A stretch of DNA of 8,217 bases from Chloroflexota bacterium. GTDB lineage: Bacteria; Chloroflexota; Anaerolineae; Anaerolineales; DRKV01. Where the stretch lies: NCBI GenBank assembly GCA_011051635.1, contig DRKV01000163.1:1-8217 (forward strand), in the 5' to 3' direction. The translations under genes and the position numbers were made by a program. Position 1 is the stretch's first letter. Every line of letters starts with the position of its first letter. The notes beneath the pieces were generated by a model. The model saw only the letters and a program-made list of their open reading frames with translations, was not told the origin of the DNA and searched no databases. This document shows positions 1 to 6,779 of the stretch, in pieces.

Positions 1-1275
1 GGCTGCATCGCCGGTGTTGCGCACGGTGACGTCCACCGGCAGAATGAAGCGGCTCCCGTCGAAGGTGATTGCGCTGGGGTCGAGCGTGATGTCGTCCACG
101 CTCAGGTCGGGCGCGGCGGGACCTTTGAGAACGAAGACTTGCCTAACGCTGTTGCCGTTGCCGAGCAGGTCGTCGCTGGATATGAAGGCGATGTTTTGGG
201 CGTTATAGGATGCAGATGGGTACTCCCACACAGCGTTACCGTTCAGATTGACGACATCCGTACCGTCGCGGTTGAACTGATAGTATCCCCCCTCCTCCCC
301 CCCACCAACCGCGGCTGTGATGCGCCAGCCGTTCTCGCTTATATCTATTAACGAAAAATCCCAACCCTGCACTCCGATATCTTCCGGGGTCAGGTACTGC
401 CAATTGGCAGCGTCGGTTGGCGTCATGCTGATACAGTCACGCTCAAAGCAGGGGTGGCCGCTGTCGTCGACCACCTCTGACTGCATCACCAGCCACTGCC
501 CATCGGCGCTGAGCCTTGCATTTCCCATAGCCCAATCCCCGCCTTGTGGGCGAGGAAGTATCCTGTCATTGATAAATATAGAAACATCATCACCAACCCC
601 GGCAGAAGCATAAGCCTTGTCTCCGCCATAATCGGAGCGGAGATAATCTGCAAGATATTCAATCCCTGCATCGTCGCCCACCCACAGTTGTGGCTCGCCG
701 CCTTCTACAGGAACGCGCCAAATCCGGTACAAGTCAGGGTCGTGGTCATCGTCATCGCAATCCCAACTTGAGTGGTTCACCTTGCAAAACCACGAACTCT
801 TGCTAGCCAAAAAAAAGTACTTGCCGGAGCCACTGATTGCGCCATAATAATGGTCATAACCAGACAAAGGGGGTTCGAGACAATGGTCCCAGTAAACACG
901 GGGGTCGGAATAACAGGGAGTCACGTCCACGCCGTTGATATAGATGCGTCTATCATCTACTGTCAACACCTTGCTGCCGTCGTAGGTGATTTGCCTCACG
1001 GGTGTATCTGCCTCTTTTGTGAAGAGCAGTTGCGAGTCGCCAGTGGACACATCGGCCACATAGACATCATAGCCGTAAAAATAAGCCACTTTCTTCCCGT
1101 TGCCACTGATTAAGGCCTTCCAGAACCTGAGAACTTCGCTGTCGGTAATCTGCACGAACTCCTGCGCGCCCTGCTGGGCGGGGGCGGCGCGGGTCTCCAT
1201 CCGTATGGCGGACGCTCCGGCCAGCAGCAACAGCACGGCAATCAAGAGGTTGATGAATGTGTGGATTTTGTGCAT
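1..1275 (-). CDS. Secreted TolB/PD40-like beta-propeller protein with C-terminal CARDB-like domain (3' end outside window)
   Basis: The frame is open from ATG 1275 to the window edge (425 codons, no stop), so the C-terminus is missing. Residues 1-31 look like a Sec signal peptide: basic start MHKIH, hydrophobic core about 7-23 (LLIAVLLLLAG), small residues ASA at 21-23. The body has repeated propeller-type strands, each an S-x-D/N-G turn followed by a hydrophobic strand, near residues 56-79, 96-113, 147-158, 255-266, 312-323 and 357-384. The last one (IAFISSDDLLGNGN...QVFVL) closely resembles PD40/TolB repeats. From about residue 389 the sequence PDLSVDDITLDP...VDVTVRNTGDAA matches the start of a CARDB (cell-adhesion-related, Ig-like) domain. 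Six cysteines (121, 132, 164, 173, 276, 281) could form disulfides, and the acidic stretch DCDDDDHDPD (172-181) could bind Ca2+; both are inferences. The likely role is an exported surface or extracellular binding protein, with no enzymatic motif seen. A strong Shine-Dalgarno supports the start. The gene is divergent from the unknown/CnoX-like pair. Confidence 0.8.
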   Translation of the reverse strand, partial: MHKIHTFINLLIAVLLLLAGASAIRMETRAAPAQQGAQEFVQITDSEVLRFWKALISGNGKKVAYFYGYDVYVADVSTGDSQLLFTKEADTPVRQITYDGSKVLTVDDRRIYINGVDVTPCYSDPRVYWDHCLEPPLSGYDHYYGAISGSGKYFFLASKSSWFCKVNHSSWDCDDDDHDPDLYRIWRVPVEGGEPQLWVGDDAGIEYLADYLRSDYGGDKAYASAGVGDDVSIFINDRILPRPQGGDWAMGNARLSADGQWLVMQSEVVDDSGHPCFERDCISMTPTDAANWQYLTPEDIGVQGWDFSLIDISENGWRITAAVGGGEEGGYYQFNRDGTDVVNLNGNAVWEYPSASYNAQNIAFISSDDLLGNGNSVRQVFVLKGPAAPDLSVDDITLDPSAITFDGSRFILPVDVTVRNTGDAA

Positions 1276-1279
1276 GGGG

Positions 1280-1288
1280 CCTCTCCTT
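1280..1288 (-). promoter_or_regulatory. Shine-Dalgarno for the secreted propeller gene
   Basis: The minus strand reads AAGGAGAGG-cccc-ATG. The purine-rich AGGAGAGG is a near-perfect anti-SD complement 4-8 bases before ATG 1275, and it fixes this start. Confidence 0.75.
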
Positions 1289-1365
1289 GAATCATTGTGC
1301 CTCTGCCCCCCTCCTTGCCCCGGCGTTCGCATGATGTCAGCAGTGGCAACGAATACCGTACCTAA

Positions 1366-1396
1366 ATTATACTTAAAACTTTGGCAGGCGGGGCAA
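1366..1396 (-). promoter_or_regulatory. Candidate promoter for the secreted propeller gene
   Basis: The minus strand has a perfect TATAAT (1371 to 1366). A TTGCCC -35-like hexamer lies at 1396 to 1391, with a longer than optimal 19-base spacer. It would give a leader of about 85 bases before ATG 1275. The surrounding AT-rich patch stands out against the GC-rich gap. The -10 is convincing and the -35 is weak. Confidence 0.45.
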
Positions 1397-1522
1397 CTGA
1401 GAGCAGCAATTTCCAAGTGGGAAAGCAGGAAAGTGGGCAATGCGGACGTGGAGTACCCGGGGCAAGGGTCCCATCCCTACCGCAATGAAGCGTTAGAATC
1501 CGGTAAAAGTCGCCCCTCGCGG

Positions 1523-1551
1523 TGCAAAAGCAGACAGGGGCATGGTACACT
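1523..1551 (+). promoter_or_regulatory. Candidate extended -10 promoter for the unknown-protein/CnoX-like operon
   Basis: TACACT at 1546-1551 is preceded by TGG at 1543-1545, giving an extended -10 (TGnTACACT). The hexamer 17 bases upstream, TGCAAA (1523-1528), matches TTGACA at only 3 of 6 positions, so the promoter would rely on the extended -10. The expected start of transcription is near 1558, giving a leader of about 30 bases. A similar GGTACACT occurs before the sensor gene at 7543-7550. Confidence 0.4.
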
Positions 1552-1574
1552 TTAAGTGCATAATCCCCCAATAC

Positions 1575-1580
1575 GAGGAA
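1575..1580 (+). promoter_or_regulatory. Shine-Dalgarno deciding start 1587
   Basis: GAGGAA lies 6 bases before ATG 1587. It favours this start over the in-frame ATG at 1542, which overlaps the proposed -10 element and has no ribosome binding site. Confidence 0.65.
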
Positions 1581-1586
1581 ATCGGT

Positions 1587-2006
1587 ATGAACAAACCTGT
1601 CTTTGAAGGGTTGATTGTAGATGAATTCGACCAGCCGGTTGAGGTGTCTTACGTGGGCAGCGAAGCCTGCTACGTGGTCAACGATGCCGGTTTCCGCCGC
1701 CACATCCCCGCCGAGACGATTGACCGGCAGGTGTTGGAGGCCATGAGCCAGAGCATCGAAGGGCACGAGGACATGGTGGCCGAAATGGCAGCCCGCCAGT
1801 TAGGGCAGGACGACATCTTTTCGAAGGCCATCATCCAAAACCAGTTACGCAACATTGACCAATCGCTGGCCCAGTTGATGCAAATCGGCCTGCCGGAGGA
1901 AGTGCGCGCCTACCTGGGCATGATGGGCTTTCGCATCCGCATCAACGTGCATGGGGAGGTGCTGGCGGTGGAACAACCGGGGACGATTGCGCCCGAAGAC
2001 GAATGA
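1587..2006 (+). CDS. Conserved-looking protein of unknown function, 139 aa
   Basis: I do not recognise the family. The protein has 139 residues, is acidic, and has no signal peptide, membrane segment or metal motif, so it is probably cytoplasmic. It reads as three parts. The N-terminal part is beta-rich (about 5-40: EGLIVDEFDQPVEVSYVG, then CYVVNDAGFRRHIPAE). A helical middle, rich in M, Q, E and A, spans 41-110. A short beta C-terminus (113-130, GFRIRINVHGEVLAVEQ) is followed by a P/E/D tail. Cys28 is the only cysteine. Codon use matches the downstream gene, and the frame is the first of a two-gene operon, with the CnoX-like gene starting 19 bases after its stop. That arrangement suggests a role linked to protein folding or redox, which is only inference. 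The start is fixed by GAGGAA at 1575-1580. Confidence 0.75.
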   Translation: MNKPVFEGLIVDEFDQPVEVSYVGSEACYVVNDAGFRRHIPAETIDRQVLEAMSQSIEGHEDMVAEMAARQLGQDDIFSKAIIQNQLRNIDQSLAQLMQIGLPEEVRAYLGMMGFRIRINVHGEVLAVEQPGTIAPEDE

Positions 2007-2025
2007 CCCGCAAAGCGAGAACGCT

Positions 2026-2865
2026 ATGCTTGGAAACGTGGTTGACGTTACCGACACCAATTTCGATTACGAGGTAATTGCCTACTCGCAGCAAGAAACG
2101 CCCGTGATAACCCATTTCTGGGCGCCCTGGTGCATCCCGTGCCGCACGGTGGACAAGACCCTGCAAGCCCTGGCGGAGGAACACCGCGGCAGGTTCCGGC
2201 TGGCACGCCTGAACGTAGACCGCAACCCCAAAGTGACCCGCCGTTTTCAGGTGCAGAGTTTGCCCACGCTGCGCGCTTTCCACCTGGGGCAGAGCGTCGC
2301 CGCCCTGACGGGAAACCTGACCCCCGACGAGGTGCGCGCCTTTGTGCGCCGGGCCTTGCCGGATTCCTCCCGCCTGCTGCTGGAAAAAGGGGACAGTTTG
2401 CTCAAACTCGACCTGCCCATCGAGGCGGAGGGAGCCTTCCGGCAATACCTGGAGGCGCATCCCGAAAACGCCGATGCGCTGCTGGGGATGGGCAAGAGTT
2501 TGCTCCTCCAGGGGCGCGGCAGGGAAGCGCTGGAGGTCTTGCGGAGTATGCCTTCGGCAAGCCCCGCCTACGCTCAGGCACAAGTCCTGCTGCCGCTGGC
2601 CGAGGCGCTCACGCAGGCGCGCTACGCCGACCCGCTGGACAGCAACTCCCCGCTGGAAGCGGCCTATTGGCGGGCGGTGCATCTCATCCAGAACGGGAAC
2701 TTCGCCGCCGCCCTGGATGGCTTGCTGGACATCCTGCGGGAGGACAAGAACTTCGGGGCGGGCAAACCGCACGAACTGGTGCTGGCCCTCTTTGCCCTGC
2801 TCGGCGACGAGAACGATTTGACCGTGCAGTACCGCAAGGAGTTGAGCAGCGTGCTGTTTGCGTGA
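2026..2865 (+). CDS. cnoX-like: Thioredoxin-TPR fusion protein, CnoX/YbbN-type chaperedoxin
   Basis: This 279-residue cytoplasmic protein has an N-terminal thioredoxin fold (about 1-108) and a TPR-like helical C-terminal half (about 110-279). The active site is W35-C36-I-P-C39, with the conserved cis-proline in SLPTL (Pro80), so the dithiol centre is intact. The second half shows TPR-type helices, for example residues near AEGAFRQYLEAHPENADALL and FAALDGLLDIL. Length and layout match the CnoX/YbbN family (about 280-300 aa), which protects proteins from aggregation or oxidation and hands clients to chaperones. E. coli CnoX lacks the two-cysteine motif, so this one should also act as a thiol-disulfide oxidoreductase. 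ATG 2026 was chosen because the fold begins there (NVVDVTDTNFDYEV); an in-frame ATG at 1951 lies inside the upstream gene. The Shine-Dalgarno is weak (GCGAGA), so translational coupling to the unknown gene 19 bases upstream is plausible. Confidence 0.88.
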   Translation: MLGNVVDVTDTNFDYEVIAYSQQETPVITHFWAPWCIPCRTVDKTLQALAEEHRGRFRLARLNVDRNPKVTRRFQVQSLPTLRAFHLGQSVAALTGNLTPDEVRAFVRRALPDSSRLLLEKGDSLLKLDLPIEAEGAFRQYLEAHPENADALLGMGKSLLLQGRGREALEVLRSMPSASPAYAQAQVLLPLAEALTQARYADPLDSNSPLEAAYWRAVHLIQNGNFAAALDGLLDILREDKNFGAGKPHELVLALFALLGDENDLTVQYRKELSSVLFA

Positions 2866-2902
2866 AAAGCGGCGTCGGGATGCCGCACTCCAAAATCAAA
2901 AG

Positions 2903-2932
2903 AAAAGAGCCGCCCGACGGGGCGGCTCTTTT
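2903..2932. terminator. Strong bidirectional intrinsic terminator between convergent genes
   Basis: A 13-bp perfect stem (AAAAGAGCCGCCC 2903-2915 with GGGCGGCTCTTTT 2920-2932) closes a GACG tetraloop. On the plus strand it continues into TTTTGGTTTTG, which ends the CnoX-like operon. On the minus strand it runs into TTTTCTTTTGATTTT, which ends the permease gene (stop at 2949). Confidence 0.92.
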
Positions 2933-2948
2933 GGTTTTGCGGCGGCGC

Positions 2949-5273
2949 TCAACGGCGGCGCAGCCAGCGCCCCAGGCCGTAGCGCAAGGGGTTGTAGCGA
3001 CGGACGAAGATGACATCTACGGGGGCTTTCTCGGCCACCTCCTGCGAGACGGAGCCGAACAGGCGCTGATTGATGAGACGGTCTTCGGAGGCTCCAATCA
3101 CAATCTGGTCGTAATTCTGGGCGCGTTCCAGGATAGCCGCGGCAACATCGTCTGCGAGGCCCACCTCCAACTCGATGAAGGGGTTGTCTACGTCGAGAAC
3201 GCTGGCGAGTTCCCGCCGCCGGGCTTCCATGGCGGCACCGTTCTCTGCCATCAGGTGCAGGACGGTGACTTTGATTTTCTGGCGTTCTTCGGGGTCGGTG
3301 ATTTCCTGCGCCATGAATTGTGCCTGAATCAGGGCGATGTTGAGGGCCAGGAGCATGCTGGGGCCTTCGGAAACCGGCACAAGAATGCGCTTGGGCGGGC
3401 CGGTGACTTTCTCGTGCAGGCGGGCAACGGCCAGGTCGCAGGGCGGCTGGGAGGCAATCACGTCAATGATGTTGCCGAAGGCTACGTCGGCATCCCGGCG
3501 CACACCGGGCCATCCCATCAGGATGAGGTTGGCCTTACGCTCCTGGGCCGCGGTGATGATGGACTGGGCGATATTGCGCCCCAGGCGCAGTTGGGTACGC
3601 ACGGGTACGTCGTAATGCTGGCCGATTTCAATGGCGGTCTCGAAAATTTCGCGCCCCGTCTTCAGCAGGGAGCGCCCGTCGCCCAAGCCAATCTGAGTAG
3701 GGACGCGCTCAACGTGGAGGGCGAAGACTTCGCCGCCCTGCTGCTTCGCCAGGATAGCGGCCAGGTGGGAGAGGCGGCGCGCCTGCTCCGGATTCGCCAG
3801 GGGAAGCAGGACGGAGTATTCCCGCGAGGCGATGGTTTCTTCGAGCAGGATGGTATCGGCTTTCTCCGCTTCTTCATGCTTGCGTCCCCACTGCATGTAG
3901 AGGAAGATGCCGAGCACCGTCCAGGCGATGGTGGCCGCCCAGGCAATCCAACTTACGGAGAAGAGTTCATAAGCCAGCACACCCTGTACGAGGATGGTGG
4001 CAATCGGGAGCCAGGGGACGAAGGGCACCTTGAAGGCGCGGGGCAAATCGGGGTGGGTCTTCCGCAAACGAATGAGGGAGAAGTTCGTCAAGAGGAAGAG
4101 CACCAGGAAAGTCAGAGAGGCCCCGCTGGCGACGTCCTCCACAGGCAAGGCCAGCGCCATGAAGATGATGAGCGCTCCGCTGCTGTAAATGGCGAGGTGA
4201 GGGGTGCGGTTCTTGGGGTGAATGACGCTGAACCAGGAGGGCAGGTCGTTGCCGCGCCCCATAGCGAAGGAGACTCTGGAACTGGAATAAACGGTGGCGT
4301 TGAGCGCCGAGGTGGTGGAGGCCAGGCCACCCAAAATCATAATCAGCGCGCCGTAGGGCATGATGGCCTGGGCGGTGAGAATCATGGCCTTTTCCCCTTC
4401 CTGCCCCAGGTACATCCAGTTGGGCAGGCCGGAATCCTGCACCAACGCTCCGATGGAGACAAAACCGACCAGAATGTAGATGGCGACGGCGATGGCGATG
4501 GAGTAGAAAATAGCCCGCGGCAGGTTGCGCTCCGGGTTGATGAGTTCTTCACCGCTTTGGGCAATGATTTCGTAGCCTTCGAAAGCCACAAAGGTAAGTC
4601 CCATAGCGGCAATCACGCCCCCGATGCCATTGGGGAAGGGACTGGGGTCGGCGACGAAATTCTGCACCCAGGAACCGTCCTGAAGCATGGCAACCAGGCC
4701 GAAGGCGACCAGAGAGAGCAGAACGACAATTTTGAAGATGGTGATGACGTTGCCCACTGCTCCGGTTTCGGAGGCACCGCGCACGTTGATGTAGACGAAC
4801 AACAAAACGGCCAGGACGGTGACGATTTTGGCGGTGAGATGCTCAGAGGAAAGCCCAAAAAGCACCGGTTCCTCGCTGAAATGCATCCCGGCCAGTTTAA
4901 GAAGTTCCACGAAAAAGGTGCCGAAGATGACGGAGTACAAACTACAGGCGACCGAATGACTGAACCAGGAAATCCAGCCGGCAAAGAAACCCCAAAAACG
5001 GGAAAGCCCTTCTCGCACCCACAGGTAGCCCCCGCCCGCCTCAGGGATGGCGGCGCCCAATTCGGCGTAGGTCAGCCCCGTCAGTGAGGTGACCACTCCG
5101 TTGAGGAAAAAGGCTACCAACAGCCCTACAGGGCCGGCATGACCGGCGGCAATCCCGGTCAGGCCAAAAATGCCCGCGCCAATCATGGCTCCTACGCCAA
5201 TCATGGTGACATCCAGCAATCCCAATCCCCTGGTGAGTGTTACGGTGGGTCGGCCTGTCGAATTCTGAGCCAT
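2949..5273 (-). CDS. APC-family amino-acid permease fused to two universal stress protein (UspA) domains
   Basis: The protein has 774 residues. Residues 1-465 form a 12-helix APC-superfamily transporter. The helix-1 glycine motif is GVGAMIGAGIFGLTG (26-40), the proline/glycine-rich IPEAGGGYLWVREGL is at 76-90, and the helix-6 segment FVAFEGYEII is at 228-237. By family it should move amino acids or related amines by proton- or sodium-coupled symport or exchange; the substrate cannot be read from sequence. The C-terminal tail has two cytoplasmic USP domains (about 485-618 and 628-758). USP1 keeps the nucleotide-binding spacing G-2x-G-9x-G as GWPG (587-590) then G600, with Asn601 where Ser/Thr is usual. 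USP2 lacks the first G-2x-G (IGASEDRL) but keeps GSV at 740-742. Such tails are thought to regulate the transporter through ATP or adenylates. AAAGGA (minus, 5288 to 5283) lies 9 bases before the ATG. I see no convincing promoter. The gene lies 233 bases downstream of tyrS on the same strand. Confidence 0.9.
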   Translation of the reverse strand: MAQNSTGRPTVTLTRGLGLLDVTMIGVGAMIGAGIFGLTGIAAGHAGPVGLLVAFFLNGVVTSLTGLTYAELGAAIPEAGGGYLWVREGLSRFWGFFAGWISWFSHSVACSLYSVIFGTFFVELLKLAGMHFSEEPVLFGLSSEHLTAKIVTVLAVLLFVYINVRGASETGAVGNVITIFKIVVLLSLVAFGLVAMLQDGSWVQNFVADPSPFPNGIGGVIAAMGLTFVAFEGYEIIAQSGEELINPERNLPRAIFYSIAIAVAIYILVGFVSIGALVQDSGLPNWMYLGQEGEKAMILTAQAIMPYGALIMILGGLASTTSALNATVYSSSRVSFAMGRGNDLPSWFSVIHPKNRTPHLAIYSSGALIIFMALALPVEDVASGASLTFLVLFLLTNFSLIRLRKTHPDLPRAFKVPFVPWLPIATILVQGVLAYELFSVSWIAWAATIAWTVLGIFLYMQWGRKHEEAEKADTILLEETIASREYSVLLPLANPEQARRLSHLAAILAKQQGGEVFALHVERVPTQIGLGDGRSLLKTGREIFETAIEIGQHYDVPVRTQLRLGRNIAQSIITAAQERKANLILMGWPGVRRDADVAFGNIIDVIASQPPCDLAVARLHEKVTGPPKRILVPVSEGPSMLLALNIALIQAQFMAQEITDPEERQKIKVTVLHLMAENGAAMEARRRELASVLDVDNPFIELEVGLADDVAAAILERAQNYDQIVIGASEDRLINQRLFGSVSQEVAEKAPVDVIFVRRYNPLRYGLGRWLRRR

Positions 5274-5406
5274 GTCATCACATCCTTTGTAGCAACTGAG
5301 TTATTGAAGAGTCTCGTTCATCCGCGTTGGTGCTGCAGGACGGACATCATTCCATGGTACGGTTAAAAAACGCTTCGGTAGATTACTTTAGAGAAACACA
5401 CAATCA

Positions 5407-5431
5407 GGGGCGGAGATGGGAAACCCGCCCC
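5407..5431 (-). terminator. Possible intrinsic terminator downstream of tyrS
   Basis: The minus strand has GGGGCGG, an 11-base loop, then CCGCCCC (a 7-bp all-GC stem), followed by TGATTGTGTGTTTCTC. That tail is T-rich but not a clean U-tract. It lies about 75 bases after the tyrS stop and before the permease gene, so it could separate the two transcripts incompletely. Confidence 0.45.
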
Positions 5432-5506
5432 CCGACAACAAGGCGAAGATACTACAGCAAATCCGGGCGCGCGTCAAGGATGGAAGCGTGGTTAATGGCT
5501 CACAAA

Positions 5507-6733
5507 TCAGGACACAACGCGTACAAAACGTCGTTTTCCTGCCCGCAAAACGCCAGGGGTGCAGGGCGCATTGGCATCAGTGATGATTTCTCCATCCAGA
5601 CGCACGCCGTTCTGCCGAATCATGCGGCGTCCCTCGCTGCGACTCTTGACCATCTGCGCATCCACCAGGACATCCAGAATGGTCTGCCCCGCCTGCAAAC
5701 GGTATTCGGGGATGTCGTCGGGAAGGCTTTTCTTCTGAAAGACGCGGACAAATTCCGCTTCGGCTTTGGCGGCCTCGTCGTCTCCGTAAAAGATGCTGAC
5801 GATTTCACGCGCCAAGCGCATTTTTGCATCCCGCGGGGAGAGTTCGTCCCGCTCCATAGCGTTCTCTATGCGGGCGATTTCCTCCGGCGACCAGCGTGTC
5901 ACCAGCCGGAAATACTTGCCCATAGCGAAATCCGGGATGCTCATCACCTTGCCGTACATATCCGGGGCGGTGCTGTCAATGGGAATGACGTTCCCCGTAG
6001 ATTTCGACATACGCTGGACGCCATCGGTACCGGGAAGAATATCCACCAGGATGCCAACCAGGGGTTTTTGCCCCAACGCCTCCTGAAGTTTGCGCCCCGC
6101 CACGATGATATTGAACAACTGGTCTGTGCCGCCCACCTGCACATCGGCGCGCATGGCGGCTGCGTCGTATCCCTGCATGAGGGGGTAAAACGTTTCGTGC
6201 AAGTAGATGGGCGTACCGGAGGCGATGCGCTTGGCAAAATTCTCCCGCGCCAAGAATTGCTGAATGGTGAAATTCTGTCCCAGGCGGATAAGTTCCACCA
6301 AGGTCAATTTGGAAAGCCATTCGCTGTTATAACGGACAATGGTTTTCTCTTTATCCAGCACCCGGAAAGCCTGCTCCGCATACGTTTTGGCGTTCTCCAT
6401 TACCTGTTCGTGCGTGAGAATAGGACGGGCCTTGTTCTTGTCGGAGGGGTCGCCCACCAGAGCAGTATAGTCACCAATCAAGAAAGTAACTTCATGCCCC
6501 AGGTCCTGAAACTGACGCAACTTACGCATGGTGATGGTGTGCCCCAGGTGCAAATCGGTCGCCGTGGGGTCATAACCGCAATAGACGCGCAAAGGGCGAT
6601 TTTCGGCCTGGGCTTCCAGCAACCGCTGGCGCAGTTCGCTGGACATCGTTTGCTTGAGTTGTTCGTCGCCGTAGGCCGTTCCCTGCATGAGGTAGGCTAC
6701 TTGCTGGTCAATGGTCATGTCCAATCGGTTCAT
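5507..6733 (-). CDS. tyrS: Tyrosyl-tRNA synthetase, TyrZ-like bacterial type
   Basis: This 408-residue cytoplasmic class I synthetase charges tRNA-Tyr with tyrosine using ATP. The HIGH-type motif is HLGH (62-65) within YDPTATDLHLGH. The KMSKS-type loop is RMSKS (241-245), preceded by LPGTDGVQ. The tyrosine-pocket segments QGYD (187-190) and GGTDQ (201-205) are present. An S4 RNA-binding domain forms the C-terminus (about 348-408, with GRRMIRQNGVRLDG). Length and the TDGVQ-RMSKS signature fit the TyrZ-like branch. ATG 6733 was chosen because GGAG lies 7 bases upstream. An in-frame GTG at 6790 would put a terminator hairpin and its U-tract inside the coding region (RPRRRGRIFLFW), which is not credible. 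The gene follows the PH-like membrane protein on the same strand with an intrinsic terminator between, so attenuation or read-through is implied. Confidence 0.96.
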   Translation of the reverse strand: MNRLDMTIDQQVAYLMQGTAYGDEQLKQTMSSELRQRLLEAQAENRPLRVYCGYDPTATDLHLGHTITMRKLRQFQDLGHEVTFLIGDYTALVGDPSDKNKARPILTHEQVMENAKTYAEQAFRVLDKEKTIVRYNSEWLSKLTLVELIRLGQNFTIQQFLARENFAKRIASGTPIYLHETFYPLMQGYDAAAMRADVQVGGTDQLFNIIVAGRKLQEALGQKPLVGILVDILPGTDGVQRMSKSTGNVIPIDSTAPDMYGKVMSIPDFAMGKYFRLVTRWSPEEIARIENAMERDELSPRDAKMRLAREIVSIFYGDDEAAKAEAEFVRVFQKKSLPDDIPEYRLQAGQTILDVLVDAQMVKSRSEGRRMIRQNGVRLDGEIITDANAPCTPGVLRAGKRRFVRVVS

Positions 6734-6740
6734 AAGAGGT

Positions 6741-6744
6741 CTCC
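6741..6744 (-). promoter_or_regulatory. Shine-Dalgarno of tyrS
   Basis: GGAG is followed by 7 bases (ACCTCTT) and ATG 6733. It lies 2 bases beyond the terminator U-tract TTTTTTTGTTTT, so terminator and ribosome binding site are adjacent. It decides the 6733 start. Confidence 0.7.
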
Positions 6745-6745
6745 A

Positions 6746-6779
6746 AAACAAAAAAATACGCCCCCTGCGGCGGGGGCGT
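6746..6779 (-). terminator. tyrS leader: Intrinsic terminator / candidate attenuator immediately upstream of tyrS
   Basis: The minus strand reads ACGCCCCC, loop GCCGCA, GGGGGCGT: an 8-bp perfect stem (6779-6772 with 6765-6758). It runs directly into ATTTTTTTGTTTT (to 6746), a textbook Rho-independent terminator. It begins 29 bases after the stop of the PH-like gene and ends 12 bases before the tyrS ATG. It may simply end the upstream gene. However, no promoter fits between it and tyrS, so tyrS transcripts that start upstream must pass through it, making it a likely attenuator. Confidence 0.85.

Larger units (their letters stand above)
1276..1586. other. Divergent intergenic region (311 bases)
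   Basis: This gap separates the minus-strand propeller gene from the plus-strand operon. It holds one candidate promoter for each direction, an inverted repeat (GCCCCT 1512-1517, AGGGGC 1536-1541) that straddles the plus-strand -35 region, and the two ribosome binding sites. Between about 1400 and 1500 I see no open frame, RNA gene or strong hairpin that I can support. Confidence 0.6.

Noticed and set aside
286..312. Apparent frameshift at the G-rich run in the propeller gene
   Set aside because: A first reading with six Gs broke the frame. Recounting gives seven Gs at 297-303, and the frame is continuous to the window edge.
1942..2772. 276-codon minus-strand open frame
   Set aside because: It is a mirror of the thioredoxin-TPR coding sequence, with Q/R/G-rich product and no start signals.
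2130..5087. 985-codon plus-strand open frame spanning the CnoX-like gene, terminator and permease gene
   Set aside because: It is antisense to the well-supported permease, overlaps the CnoX-like gene in another frame, reads through a strong terminator, and its product is a low-complexity G/H/D/Q-rich sequence. It is a side effect of GC-rich codon use.
5274..5506. Promoter for the permease in the gap after tyrS
   Set aside because: TAATCT and several T-rich hexamers are present, but none pair with a -35 at acceptable spacing. I could not support a call.
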